This document shows positions 1-5,819 of a stretch of 14,486 nt of DNA, piece after piece. The notes under the pieces were generated by a model. That model saw nothing but the letters and a program-made list of their open reading frames with translations. It searched no databases and was not told the DNA's origin. The stretch is from contig MU646591.1 in the NCBI GenBank assembly GCA_026770585.1, forward strand, positions 275,038 through 289,523, in the 5' to 3' direction. The translations under genes and the position numbers were made by a program. The stretch's first letter is position 1. Each line of letters starts with the position of its first letter. The DNA comes from Baffinella frigidus. Lineage: Eukaryota; Cryptophyceae; Cryptomonadales; Baffinellaceae.

Positions 1-4
1 ACCG

Positions 5-28
5 CAGGCCTAACTACCCGGTTTTTGG
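5..28. repeat. Partial arm of an inverted-repeat element
   Basis: The bases GGCCTAACTACCCGGTTTTT resemble the right arm of the palindromic element at 3135-3268 (GCCTAACTACCCCATTTTCA). Only one arm lies in the window. It overlaps the last codons and stop of the minus-strand exon at 10-150, so the element probably inserted at or near the end of that coding exon. Confidence 0.45.
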
Positions 29-150
29 GACGTTACCCTATAAGCTTGGACTAACCGGAAGAATGCGGGTGGGACCATGTCTTCGTAGACGATGGTGTCG
101 GCAAAGTAGTCGATCGAACACTCGGGGTAGTCCGGCCTGAACTGCGCCGT
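10..150 (-). CDS. Terminal exon of a SnoaL/NTF2-like domain protein (putative)
   Basis: Read on the minus strand, a pyrimidine-rich acceptor (CCTTTTTTCAG, 161-151) is followed by 46 codons and a TAG at 12-10. The translation begins TAQFRPDYPECSIDYFADT and continues IVYEDMVPPAFFRLV. The pattern 'D/E-x-F-A-D-x-x-V-Y-E-D-M' is like the first helix-strand of SnoaL-like/NTF2-fold proteins, small cone-shaped domains used as cyclases or isomerases or of unknown role, many of them plastid proteins in algae. Only this exon is visible; an initiator codon and the rest of the domain are not in the window. The last residues (KPGS, then stop) overlap a repeat-element arm, so the native C-terminus may have been replaced. 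A broken second copy of the exon start lies at 1344-1398. Family assignment is by motif only; the exon itself is better supported than its name. Confidence 0.45.
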   Translation of the reverse strand, partial: TAQFRPDYPECSIDYFADTIVYEDMVPPAFFRLVQAYRVTSQKPGS

Positions 151-192
151 CTGAAAAAAGGGCCAGCGAATTCAGCCCCGCCACCTAAAACA

Positions 193-312
193 TCAATCAT
201 CTCTCACATTTGGCTTGGCGTTGGAGCCATTTCGTATATTGTCTTCGTATACGTTGTATACTTGGTGATATACGACTCTGGGTAGGTCCCTCGAGATTAT
301 CTTCTCTCTCAT
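193..312 (-). CDS. Exon fragment containing LPRVVYHQVYNVYEDN, copy 1
   Basis: A 39-codon minus-strand reading frame, ATG at 312-310 and TGA at 195-193, includes SRDLPRVVYHQVYNVYEDN. Almost the same stretch is found on the plus strand at about 979-1029 (LPRVEYHQVYNVYEDN). DNA similarity extends upstream of the ATG, through GATAGACTCGGG, a motif doubled here. In the 16 shared codons I count one amino-acid change and two silent changes, which fits a duplicated coding exon but is too short to test selection. I do not recognise the family. It may be an exon of the same minus-strand gene as 10-150, since it lies directly upstream of it, but no donor site was firmly identified. Truncated pseudo-exon is an equal possibility. 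Confidence 0.35.
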   Translation of the reverse strand: MREKIISRDLPRVVYHQVYNVYEDNIRNGSNAKPNVRDD

Positions 313-587
313 GTGACCTCCCGAGTCTATCAATCCCGAGTCTATCAACGGCTTAAAATCCCGGAGGGAGTACCGGGAATTCTCTAGATGGACGCCTCGT
401 GGAACAGTTTCTGTTAGGATATCTACGGTGGGGGGGCCCTATGAAGTAAAATCAAACGCGGGGGGGGGGTCTGTCTACAGGAACGACCGGGACACTGAAC
501 CACGTGTTTTCGCCGCGCACGTGCCGAATCCGAAGATCGGATCCGTTTCTGTTAGGTGAAAAAATGCGCATGCACAGGGACGCGATC

Positions 588-708
588 CACTTAGCAGCCA
601 CCAAAAATCGGATCGGAGATCCCCGAAATCGTGTTCATTATGAATACTCGACGGGATTAGCTCAATGTGGGAGGCATCTAGCTCCGCCTGAGCAGAGCAC
701 TTAGCAGC
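588..708. repeat. Two isolated CACTTAGCAGC element ends
   Basis: CACTTAGCAGCCACC at 588-602 and CACTTAGCAGC at 698-708 are in the same orientation. They match the left terminal inverted repeat of the complete element at 1063-1199. No right end (GCTGCTAAGTG) is present between or after them before 1189, so these look like solo ends or decayed copies. The other sequence in 313-810 holds G-runs (421-437, 460-468) and no convincing gene. An open frame at 504-704 encodes HLAAT only because it reads through the element end. Confidence 0.4.
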
Positions 709-809
709 GTGTGGCACAGTCGCGCTACCAACCGACACCTCCACACACCATCCGTACACACACATGCACCAGAAAAAGCAGGGCTTCATACGCGGCGCGC
801 AATCCTATA

Positions 810-907
810 CCTTAAGTGCCCAGTAGGCTCATACGCCCTACCGTAGGGCCCTAGGACCTACCTAGGACCTCTTGGCCTGCAAATTTGCAGGCCTGGGCAC
901 TTAAGGG
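810..907 (+). mobile_element. MITE-like element, CTTAAG family, copy 1 (complete)
   Basis: About 98 bp with terminal inverted repeats: CCTTAAGTGCCCAG on the left and CTGGGCACTTAAGGG on the right, flanked by TAT/ATA. Inside are GTAGGCTCATACGCC, the palindrome CCCTACCGTAGGG, CCTAGGACCT repeats and a small hairpin (GGCCTGCA / TGCAGGCC around 874-893). Nearly the same sequence occurs inverted at 14391-14486 and rearranged at 3901-4068. There is no coding capacity, as expected of a non-autonomous DNA element. The superfamily is unknown; a TA target duplication is possible. Confidence 0.75.
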
Positions 908-930
908 ATACTCCGTCTCCGGGGCGAAAT

Positions 931-1119
931 TTGATAGACTCAGGGGAGGCGACACGAGACAAGAAGATGTCGAAAGGTCACCTACCCAGAGTCGAATATC
1001 ACCAAGTGTACAATGTATACGAAGACAATGCGTTTGGAACCGGGGTGTACAATGCGTGTGTCCACTTAGCAGCCACCGGGCGCTTCACGGATACAGTCCA
1101 TCTAAACGAGTTGTACTAG
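931..1119 (+). CDS. Exon fragment containing LPRVEYHQVYNVYEDN, copy 2
   Basis: A plus-strand open stretch of 62 codons contains the segment LPRVEYHQVYNVYEDN, the inverted duplicate of the minus-strand fragment at 193-312. The similarity runs from about 935 to 1029 and then ends. Residues after YEDN come from different DNA, and from 1063 the frame enters a mobile element (the residues HLAAT are encoded by its terminal repeat), so the end of this frame is not a real C-terminus. The true coding part is probably only about 970-1029. Function unknown. The two copies face away from each other, with the first MITE copy between them. Confidence 0.3.
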   Translation: MIDSGEATRDKKMSKGHLPRVEYHQVYNVYEDNAFGTGVYNACVHLAATGRFTDTVHLNELY

Positions 1120-1199
1120 AATCTTATCCATTGCCCTGGAACCTAACCGGGATTTCACCTTGCATTCAAGGTGACAAGGTCTTCGGTCGCTGCTAAGTG
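1063..1199. mobile_element. MITE-like element with CACTTAGCAGC termini
   Basis: About 137 bp. The left end CACTTAGCAGCCACCG and the right end (CGGTCGCTGCTAAGTG) form an imperfect inverted repeat of about 15 bp. The interior contains GTCCATCTAAACGA at 1096-1109, a motif also found inside two other elements with different ends (12721-12734 and 13217-13230), and a small hairpin (CACCTTGCATTCAAGGTG, 1157-1174). The right end is interrupted directly by the next element, whose left target duplication AAGTG is this element's last five bases. It begins with CACT, like three other elements in the window. Confidence 0.6.
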
Positions 1200-1338
1200 C
1201 ACTGCCAGGCCAGAGATCTTGTAAAAGTCAATTCACCCACAAAATCTGTCAACTTAGAAACGAGGTACCCAGATTGGGTACTTCGAAAATCGATTTTCGC
1301 CTTGAGTTGACTAATACAAAAACTCCGCCCTGGCAGTG
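1200..1338 (+). mobile_element. CACTGCCAGG-terminated element, copy 1
   Basis: 139 bp with perfect terminal repeats CACTGCCAGG / CCTGGCAGTG, flanked by AAGTG at 1195-1199 and 1339-1343, a convincing 5-bp target duplication. The interior carries GTCAATTCACCC, GTCAACTTAG, a perfect AAAATCGATTTT palindrome and GAGTTGACTAATAC. The reverse-complement copy is at 11751-11888. It is non-coding and presumably non-autonomous. CAC-starting ends with 5-bp duplications recall Transib-type DNA transposons, but the remainder of the terminal repeat does not match that family's known CACAATG end closely, so the superfamily is left open. Confidence 0.75.
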
Positions 1339-1343
1339 AAGTG

Positions 1344-1398
1344 GGTTGCCGGCAAAGTAGGCGATCCATCACGTGGGGTGGTCCGGACGGAACTGCGT
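1344..1398 (-). pseudogene. Broken second copy of the SnoaL/NTF2-like exon
   Basis: On the minus strand an acceptor (GTGTGACAG) is followed by TQFRPDHPT, a TGA stop, then WIAYFAGNP. This aligns with TAQFRPDYPECSIDYFADT of the exon at 10-150, with a one-codon deletion. The copy carries an in-frame stop and is cut off after about 18 codons, where the CACTGCCAGG element and its AAGTG duplication begin. It is therefore an inactive exon duplicate. DNA identity with the first copy is clear (GGCAAAGTAG-CGATC core). Confidence 0.6.
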
Positions 1399-1408
1399 CT
1401 GTCACACA

Positions 1409-1546
1409 CGTAAACCATAAACCATAAACCATAAACCATAAACCATAAACCATGAACCATAAACCATGAACCATGAACCATAAACCATAAATCATAAACC
1501 ATGAACCATGAACCATAAACCATGAACCATGAACCATGAACCATAA
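1409..1546. repeat. Heptamer array AACCATA/AACCATG
   Basis: About 20 tandem 7-bp units of AACCATA or AACCATG, with rare variants. The 7-bp period equals that of the TTTAGGG telomere repeat, and the array runs directly into CCCTAAA-like DNA at 1546, so it is best read as a mutated telomere-type array. Open frames across it (MVHGSWFMVYG on the minus strand) are products of a stop-free repeat, not genes. Confidence 0.8.
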
Positions 1547-1682
1547 ACCCTATACCCTAAGCCCTAGCCCGAAACCCTGCACCCCAAACCCTGATCCCCA
1601 AAGGGTTTCAGGCTAGGACTTAGGGTTGAGGGTATAGGGGTTATGGTTTATGGTTTGTGGTTCATGGTTTAGGGTTTAGGGG
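1546..1682. repeat. Inverted telomere-like repeat hairpin
   Basis: C-rich CCCTAAA-like units (1546-1598) are followed by G-rich TTTAGGG-like units (1603-1682) in mirror order. CCCTATACCCTAAGCCC on the left pairs with the later GGACTTAGGGTTGAGGG...TATAGGGG on the right, making an imperfect hairpin centred near 1600. The C-rich-then-G-rich order is not that of a telomere end-to-end fusion. Confidence 0.6.
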
Positions 1683-1742
1683 CCAGTGAATTAGGTCTGC
1701 AAACAGATTGAAGTAGGTCGGCAAACAGATTGTAATCTGGAT

Positions 1743-1892
1743 TTATCTCAGAAAACGAGTTCTAAAACTCGTTTTCTTCAGTCAATTCCCCTACAAATTC
1801 GTCAACTTATTCTTTACTCTCCGCATAAGTTGACAAAATTGTAAAGGAATTGACTTAAGAAAATGAGTTTTAGAACTCGTTTTCTGAGATAA
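1743..1892. mobile_element. Large palindromic element with 67-bp arms
   Basis: The left arm (1743-1809, from TTATCTCAGAAAACGAG to GTCAACTTA) pairs with the right arm (1826-1892) around a 16-bp spacer. Each arm contains its own palindrome (AGAAAACGAGTT / AACTCGTTTTCT). The GTCAACTTA/TAAGTTGAC and GTCAATTC motifs resemble internal parts of the CACT-terminated elements. Non-coding; a fold-back mobile element is likely. Confidence 0.65.
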
Positions 1893-1936
1893 GGATGCGG
1901 CCAGAAATCGCGAGATTTGTGACGCAAGGATGTATC

Positions 1937-2100
1937 CAAACAGAGGGCTGCGAAGAGATTTTCGGGCTCTGAGAGCCCGAGTTTCCGTTACCTTATCCGT
2001 AGGAACCCCCCCCCCTATGTCCCTACTGATTGCCTACCGTAGGGTCCTATGTCTTATCGCTTAAGGGTTATTCGAAATCCCTTTGAAGTCCGCTGTGTGG
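1937..2100 (+). mobile_element. CCACACAGCGG family element, copy 1
   Basis: Roughly 160 bp, ending in CCGCTGTGTGG with a degenerate left end (CCAAACAGAGGGCTGCGAAG). Conserved interior, in order: hairpin TCGGGCTCTGAGAGCCCGA (1962-1980), TTTCCGTTACCTTATCCGTAGGAACC, a C-run, ATTGCCTACCGTAGGG and TTATCGCTTAAGGGTTATTCG. Four other copies are at 2652, 2830, 5420 and 11449. The hairpin differs between copies by paired changes on both sides of the stem. Confidence 0.7.
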
Positions 2101-2404
2101 CAGAGCACAGCACAAGCTATTGTCAAAATGGGCTTCGCGCGGAATCGAGGTCAGGTCAGGAAATCAGGAAAATTCCCAAAAAATGGACTTTTATGCTATC
2201 TTAGGCATGGTTTGTATCTCAAAATAGCATCTCCCACCCATAAGATGACACAAAAAGAAGTGAAGAGGCGCTCCGAGTTGGCTGATTCCTGTCGACTTAT
2301 GAACACTAAGTGGACGACTTATGATCACTAAGTGGACCTTGCAGGTTGTCCACTCTCAGCCATTTTCGGAGGGGGGGGGGCGACATTTATGGAGGGGGGC
2401 AGCA
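2101..2404. other. Unassigned stretch with no convincing gene
   Basis: Contains an 82-codon open frame (2083-2331) that starts inside the preceding element and shows no recognisable domain or codon bias. The motif ATGCTATCTTAGGC (2192-2205) recurs as ATGCTATCTTACGCC at 9241. Two poly-G runs follow (2370-2379, 2392-2398). I see no feature I can name. Confidence 0.5.
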
Positions 2405-2613
2405 TTGAGGGTTTAGGGTTTAGGGTTTAGGGTTTAGGGTTGAGGGTTGAGGGTATAGGATGTAGGGTTTAATTAGAGTTTAGGATGTAGGGTTTAACTA
2501 AAACCCTTAGAGTTTAGGATGAAGGGTTTAACTAGAGTTCAGGATGTAGGGTTTAACTAAATCCCTTAGAGTTTAGGATGTAGGGTTTAACTAAAACCCT
2601 CAACCCTAAACCG
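2405..2613. repeat. Interstitial telomere-like array with higher-order unit
   Basis: Starts with about five perfect TTTAGGG units (2405-2438), drifts through TTGAGGG, then becomes a higher-order array of GTAGGGTTTAACTAGAG and GTAGGGTTTAACTAAAACCC units separated by TTTAGGAT, with a combined period of about 59 bp. It lies far from any sequence end, so it is interstitial rather than a chromosome end. Confidence 0.8.
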
Positions 2614-2651
2614 TCTTGCACTGAACCCCTGTTCGTAGAAAGCAGTCACCT

Positions 2652-2812
2652 CCACACAGCGGGCTACGAAGGGATTTCGAATAACCCCTAAGCGATAAGA
2701 CCTGGGACCCTACGGTAGGCAGCCCGTAGGGACATAGGGGGGTTCCGACGGATAGGGTAACGGAAAGACGGCCCGATGTGGGCCGAAAACCCCTTCGCAG
2801 CCCGCTGTATGG
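2652..2812 (-). mobile_element. CCACACAGCGG family element, copy 2 (inverted)
   Basis: Complete copy in reverse orientation: CCACACAGCGGGCTACGAAG at one end and CCCGCTGTATGG at the other. It contains CCCTACGGTAGGC and the stem GGCCCGATGTGGGCC. Only 17 bp separate it from the next, oppositely oriented copy, so the two form an inverted repeat with arms of about 160 bp. Confidence 0.8.
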
Positions 2813-2829
2813 CACGTCACGGGCATATG

Positions 2830-2990
2830 CCACACAGCGGGCTACGAAGGGATTTTCGGCCCAAATCGGGCCACCTTTCCGTTATCTTATCCATAGGAAC
2901 CCCCCTATATTCCTACGGGTTGCCTACCGTAGGATCTTAGGTCTTATCGCTTAGGGGTTATTCGAAACCCCTTCGAAGTCCGCTGTGTGG
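2830..2990 (+). mobile_element. CCACACAGCGG family element, copy 3
   Basis: Complete plus-orientation copy of 161 bp with ends CCACACAGCGGGCTACGAAG and CCGCTGTGTGG. The interior stem is GGCCCAAATCGGGCC, followed by TTTCCGTTATCTTATCC, TAGGAACCCCCC and TTGCCTACCGTAGGA. The hairpin GGGGTTATTCGAAACCCC at 2953-2970 superficially resembles a tRNA T-arm, but no other tRNA part is present. This copy gives the best view of the family's intact structure. Confidence 0.8.
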
Positions 2991-3134
2991 TGTTTCAGTC
3001 AACCGTTTCTTGTTCGTAGAGGGGGGGGCTAATGCGGAAACGGATTCATTTTCAAACACCGTTTTTTTATACCGTCAGGGTGGAATTTGCTGCCTCGGCA
3101 TCGCCATAGCCTCAGTATTAATAGGGCAACGGCC

Positions 3135-3268
3135 TGAAAATGGGGTAGTTAGGCCTTCGGCATTGCCTAGGACCTCCTACCGTAGGCCGAGACTTTTTGG
3201 TCCTAGGATCCCTCGGCCTATGGTAGGAGGTCCTAGGCAATGCCGTATGCCTAACTACCCCATTTTCA
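3135..3268. mobile_element. Palindromic element with 57-bp arms
   Basis: The left arm 3135-3191 (TGAAAATGGGGTAGTTAGGC...GGCCGAG) and right arm 3212-3268 are inverted copies with about three mismatches around a 20-bp centre that includes TCCTAGGA. The arm contains CCTACCGTAGG, the core shared with other families. One arm of a related copy is at the start of the window (5-28). An open frame across 3010-3309 is not supported. Confidence 0.7.
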
Positions 3269-3320
3269 AACAGTTAGGCTGTGAGTATGGCACACCAAAA
3301 CACCCCTGACATAGCAACAC

Positions 3321-3500
3321 CGTGATTCAGATTTCATCCCGGCGAGTATTTCTGAGAAATACGATTTCGGGGATCTCCGATTCGATTTGCAACGAAAATT
3401 ACCACACGGACGTGACTGAAAATGTCCGGTGTGTAGTAATTTTCGTTGCCAGGATCGTATTTCTCAGAAATACTACCCAGGATGAGATTCAGATTGAACC
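3321..3500. mobile_element. Nested palindrome with a GCAACGAAAATTACYACAC core, copy 1
   Basis: The outer arms carry GATTCAGATTTCATCC and, inverted, GGATGAGATTCAGATT, each next to the palindrome AGTATTTCTGAGAAATAC. The inner arms are GCAACGAAAATTACCACAC (3389-3407) and GTGTAGTAATTTTCGTTGC (3431-3449). The left side has an extra stretch of about 20 bp not found on the right. The inner unit recurs at 4215-4290. Non-coding. Confidence 0.65.
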
Positions 3501-3561
3501 AGTTTCCGAACCACTCGGAACACTACCAGGATCCATGCTCAACTCAAACATTGGATTCTTG

Positions 3562-3652
3562 CCTCAGAAACTCGCCAAAAGTCAGCAATTTGTCACGTCC
3601 CTCCCCGGATTTCGGATTTCCGGGGAGGGACGTGACCCGCAGTGTTCTGAGG
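3562..3652. repeat. Strong GC-rich hairpin
   Basis: A perfect 18-bp stem, GTCACGTCCCTCCCCGGA (3592-3609) with its complement at 3619-3636, encloses a 9-base loop. A second, outer pairing CCTCAGAA (3562-3569) / TTCTGAGG (3645-3652) suggests a longer fold-back element. Its role is unknown. It is not a bacterial terminator, having no following T-run and lying in eukaryotic context. Confidence 0.6.
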
Positions 3653-3740
3653 GGTGAGGGGAGCGACCTCCCAGAGCCACGTGATTAGCGCGTCGGCGCG
3701 CACCTTCCCCACCTCCGGCGCCTGCACCAAAAGCATAATG

Positions 3741-3864
3741 CGAAGTTTTAGCGGTTGTACCAGGAAGTTTTAGCGTTTGTACTAGGGTATTTTAAAGTTT
3801 GTACCAGGAAGTTTTAGCGTTTGTACTAGGGTGTTTTAAAGTTGGTACCAGGATGTTTTAGCGG
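3741..3864. repeat. 22-bp tandem repeat in alternating 44-bp order
   Basis: Units ACCAGGAAGTTTTAGCGTTTGT and ACTAGGGTATTTTAAAGTTTGT (22 bp each; positions 3759-3780 and 3781-3802) alternate, followed by a second pair and a partial fifth. Degenerate single units reappear at about 4098-4155 and 5157-5200, between inserted elements, so the whole 3.7-5.2 kb stretch may be an old satellite broken up by insertions. Confidence 0.7.
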
Positions 3865-3900
3865 CGCCTGACGCGCGCCCGCGGCCAAGCGTCAAACGTA

Positions 3901-4068
3901 TCCCTTGAGTGGCCAGTAGGCTCATACGCCCTACCGTCCTAGGCAGGTCCCTTAAGTGGCCAGTAGGCTCATACGCCCTCCCTCAAGTGGCCAGTAGGCT
4001 CATACGCCCTACAGGACCTGCCTAGGACCTCTTGGCAGTCAAAGTGGACTGCCTTGCCACTTAAGGGA
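3901..4068 (+). mobile_element. CTTAAG family element, rearranged copy 2
   Basis: Three successive left ends, TCCCTTGAGTGGCCAGTAGG (3901), TCCCTTAAGTGGCCAGTAGG (3949) and TCCCTCAAGTGGCCAGTAGG (about 3979), precede one interior (CAGGACCTGCCTAGGACCTC) and one right end (TTGCCACTTAAGGGA, 4054-4068). GTCAAACGTA occurs just before the first end (3891-3900) and again at 4078-4087. The terminal hairpin GGCAGTC/GGACTGCC differs in sequence from copy 1 yet still pairs. Serial insertion at the same site or slippage during replication could produce this. Confidence 0.7.
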
Positions 4069-4214
4069 TCATGAGTTGTCAAACGTATAATGAGTTTTTA
4101 CTAGGAAGATTTGGCGTGGGTGCCAGGTTCTTTTGTGCTAGGATGTTTTAGAGCATTCCAGGCCAGCCTCGCGCCCATTGATTTTCTAGAGCAATCCTAT
4201 TTTTCTTGCATTTC

Positions 4215-4290
4215 CTGGCAACGAAAATTACTACACAATTCGTTCTTACTAGTAATATTAAAGCATTTGTGTGGTAACTTTCGTTGCCAG
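4215..4290. mobile_element. CTGGCAACGAAAATTACTACAC element, copy 2
   Basis: 76 bp with inverted ends CTGGCAACGAAAATTACTAC (4215-4234) and GTGGTAACTTTCGTTGCCAG (4271-4290). The AT-rich centre contains ACTAGT and AGTAATATTA. It is the compact form of the inner unit at 3389-3449 and is non-coding. Confidence 0.65.
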
Positions 4291-4611
4291 TACATGGAAG
4301 AAAAACAGGGCTCCCCGGATAAATGACAGGCCAGCCTCACGCCCGCGTACATTGAGTTTCTATACGTACACTACTCCAGGCCCTTGGATGGGGTATTCCA
4401 TGCTCGATCTTGGAGCCGTTTGCTCGTTCTTGGAGCCGTTTTTATGCTAAAAAATGACTTTTGAGAAAATTTTCCCGTCACAAACGACTTTTGAATTCCC
4501 CCCCCTCCTGCCCTGCGTGGATTGTGTTTCTAGAGCGGTTTTCGCATGTGTTGGCCACGACAAGAAAGTACCACGGGCAACAGTTGACAGTTTAGTACCA
4601 GCGCCATCCCA

Positions 4612-4683
4612 TTTTGCGCATTTTTATCCGTGGACATTGCGCATTTGTATCCGTGGCCAACATTGCGCATTTTTGTCCGTGGC
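4612..4683. repeat. Short tandem repeat, about 24-26 bp, three units
   Basis: CATTTTGCGCATTTTTATCC, CATTGCGCATTTGTATCC and CATTGCGCATTTTTGTCC, each followed by GTGG, form three adjacent units. The surrounding 4291-4980 holds other short repeats but no supported gene. A 146-codon open frame at 4454-4894 runs through these repeats and is not convincing. Confidence 0.6.
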
Positions 4684-4790
4684 CTACAGATGCAAACCCC
4701 GCTCTATCTATGATCAGTGCTCGCCTTCCACACTTCCGGCGCCTGAATCATATGGAATCAGGTTTATTGCAAAACACATTTTGCCTATAC

Positions 4791-4846
4791 CCCTGGAACA
4801 CCCCTGGAACACCCCTGAAACACACCTGGAACCCCCCTGGAACGCA
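4791..4846. repeat. 12-bp minisatellite CCCCTGGAACAC
   Basis: About five imperfect units of CCCCTGGAACAC (with variants CCCCTGAAACAC, ACCTGGAACCCC). The run ends in ACGCAGGTGTGAG, whose CAGGTGTG complements CACACCTG near 4823. No coding role is evident. Confidence 0.65.
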
Positions 4847-4983
4847 GGTGTGAGTTTTGTGCTACATGGTGTCGCTATGTCGAGGCGGAGATAGCAAAAC
4901 TCCACTCGAAAGATAACACGAAACAGTGTTTTAATTCGAATCCGATTTCGCATTGAATCGCGCCCGCGTACGATGAGTTGGAA

Positions 4984-5155
4984 GAGCGTTGGCGGTAATT
5001 GTTGTCCATTTTGGACGTGCGGTTTTCCGGTTTTCCGGTTTTAAAAATGTTGTAAAGGCCTTAAAACATTTTAAATGGACACTTCTGGTACAAATGAAAA
5101 CCGGAAAACCGGAAAACAGCACGTCCAAAACGGACAAAAATTACCGCAAACGCTC
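4984..5155. mobile_element. Near-perfect palindromic element, about 172 bp
   Basis: Left arm GAGCGTTGGCGGTAATTGTT... and right arm ...AAAAATTACCGCAAACGCTC are inverted copies over about 60 bp, with roughly four mismatches. Both contain doubled GGTTTTCC units. The centre (AAATGTTGTAAAGGCCTTAA) is itself nearly palindromic, so the whole element folds back on itself. The AGCGTT ends resemble part of the 22-bp satellite unit, suggesting insertion into it. Confidence 0.7.
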
Positions 5156-5219
5156 TACCAGGATGGTTGAGAGTTTGTGCCAGGATGATTTGAGGTGCGT
5201 TACCACCACTAGCCCTTGG

Positions 5220-5332
5220 AGGTGGCTCAAATGGCGCTCTGGGGCATTTTCGATTTACCTTGGATCGGGGTCGGATCCGACCCCGACCCAAGGTAAAATC
5301 GAAGACCTTCCAGGGCACTATTTGAGCCACTT
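5220..5332. mobile_element. Fold-back element centred on TCGGATCCGA
   Basis: Left arm 5220-5275 and right arm 5276-5332 are inverted copies with a few mismatches and no spacer: AGGTGGCTCAAATGGCGCTC on the left, TTTGAGCCACTT on the right. A perfect 22-bp palindrome lies at the centre around 5265-5286. A 246-codon open frame at 4989-5729 crosses this and two other elements and is therefore rejected as a gene. Confidence 0.65.
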
Positions 5333-5419
5333 GGGATGGCTGGCGGCACGCAGCGTGTTGGGAGACCCCGGTTTGGTCAGAACTTTCAACCAGAAAGCTG
5401 ATCGGTTGCAGGGTCGTGT

Positions 5420-5577
5420 CCACTCAGCTACGAAGGGACTTTCGGCCCATTTCGGGCCGAGATTCCGTTGCCTTATCCGTAGGAACCCCCCTATGTCCCT
5501 ACGGGTTGCCTACCGTAGGGTCGTATGGTCTTATCGCTTAGGGGTTATTCAACATCCCGTCGAAGTCCGCTGTGTGG
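5420..5577 (+). mobile_element. CCACACAGCGG family element, copy 4
   Basis: Ends CCACTCAGCTACGAAGGG and GTCCGCTGTGTGG. The interior order is conserved: stem TCGGCCCATTTCGGGCCGA (5442-5460), ATTCCGTTGCCTTATCCGTA, TTGCCTACCGTAGGG, CTTATCGCTTAGGGGTTATT. The stem is fully paired although its sequence differs from copies 1 and 5. Confidence 0.8.
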
Positions 5578-5815
5578 AGAGCGGTCCTTGTCCAGAAATT
5601 CGTGTCTGTTCCGGGGGTGCCGAGATTAAGGGGTTGGGGTTTTCATCCGGGAACATGTTTAATTTAAAAGAAAATGGCCTATCAAACCGGATTCTGGCCC
5701 TTATTAAATTTACTTGGGCCCTATCATGATAATTGACCTTCGTCTAACTCCTACGAACAAATAGGGATCTATTTCTTAGATCAAACATGTCCCCGGATTA
5801 GTTGAGGGGAGCAGC
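5578..5815. other. AT-richer spacer next to the gene island
   Basis: No element or gene recognised. It holds GGCCCTTATTAAATTTACTTGGGCC, a weak inverted repeat over 5695-5719. It would lie downstream of, or in an intron of, the minus-strand gene that follows. A terminator or poly-A site for that gene is not evident. Confidence 0.4.
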
Positions 5816-5819
5816 GTAC

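Noticed and set aside
1193-1544. Minus-strand frames with MVHGSWFMVYG repeats
   Set aside because: Direct translation of the AACCATA/AACCATG heptamer array; not a protein-like sequence.
2405-2438. True chromosome end (telomere)
   Set aside because: Telomere repeats here and elsewhere are internal, short and flanked on both sides by other sequence.
2953-2970. GGGGTTATTCGAAACCCC as a tRNA T-arm or SINE box B
   Set aside because: The T-loop is wrong for a box B, no box A, anticodon or acceptor stem is found, and the hairpin is not kept in copy 4.
3741-3864. CRISPR-like array of 22-bp repeats
   Set aside because: Units are directly adjacent without unique spacers and the context is eukaryotic.
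4454-4894. 146-codon plus-strand open frame
   Set aside because: Made up largely of the 24-bp and 12-bp tandem repeats, with no recognisable domain.
4989-5729. 246-codon plus-strand open frame, the longest in the window
   Set aside because: It passes straight through three separate inverted-repeat elements (4984, 5220, 5420) and shows no domain; open frames across GC-rich palindromes are expected by chance.
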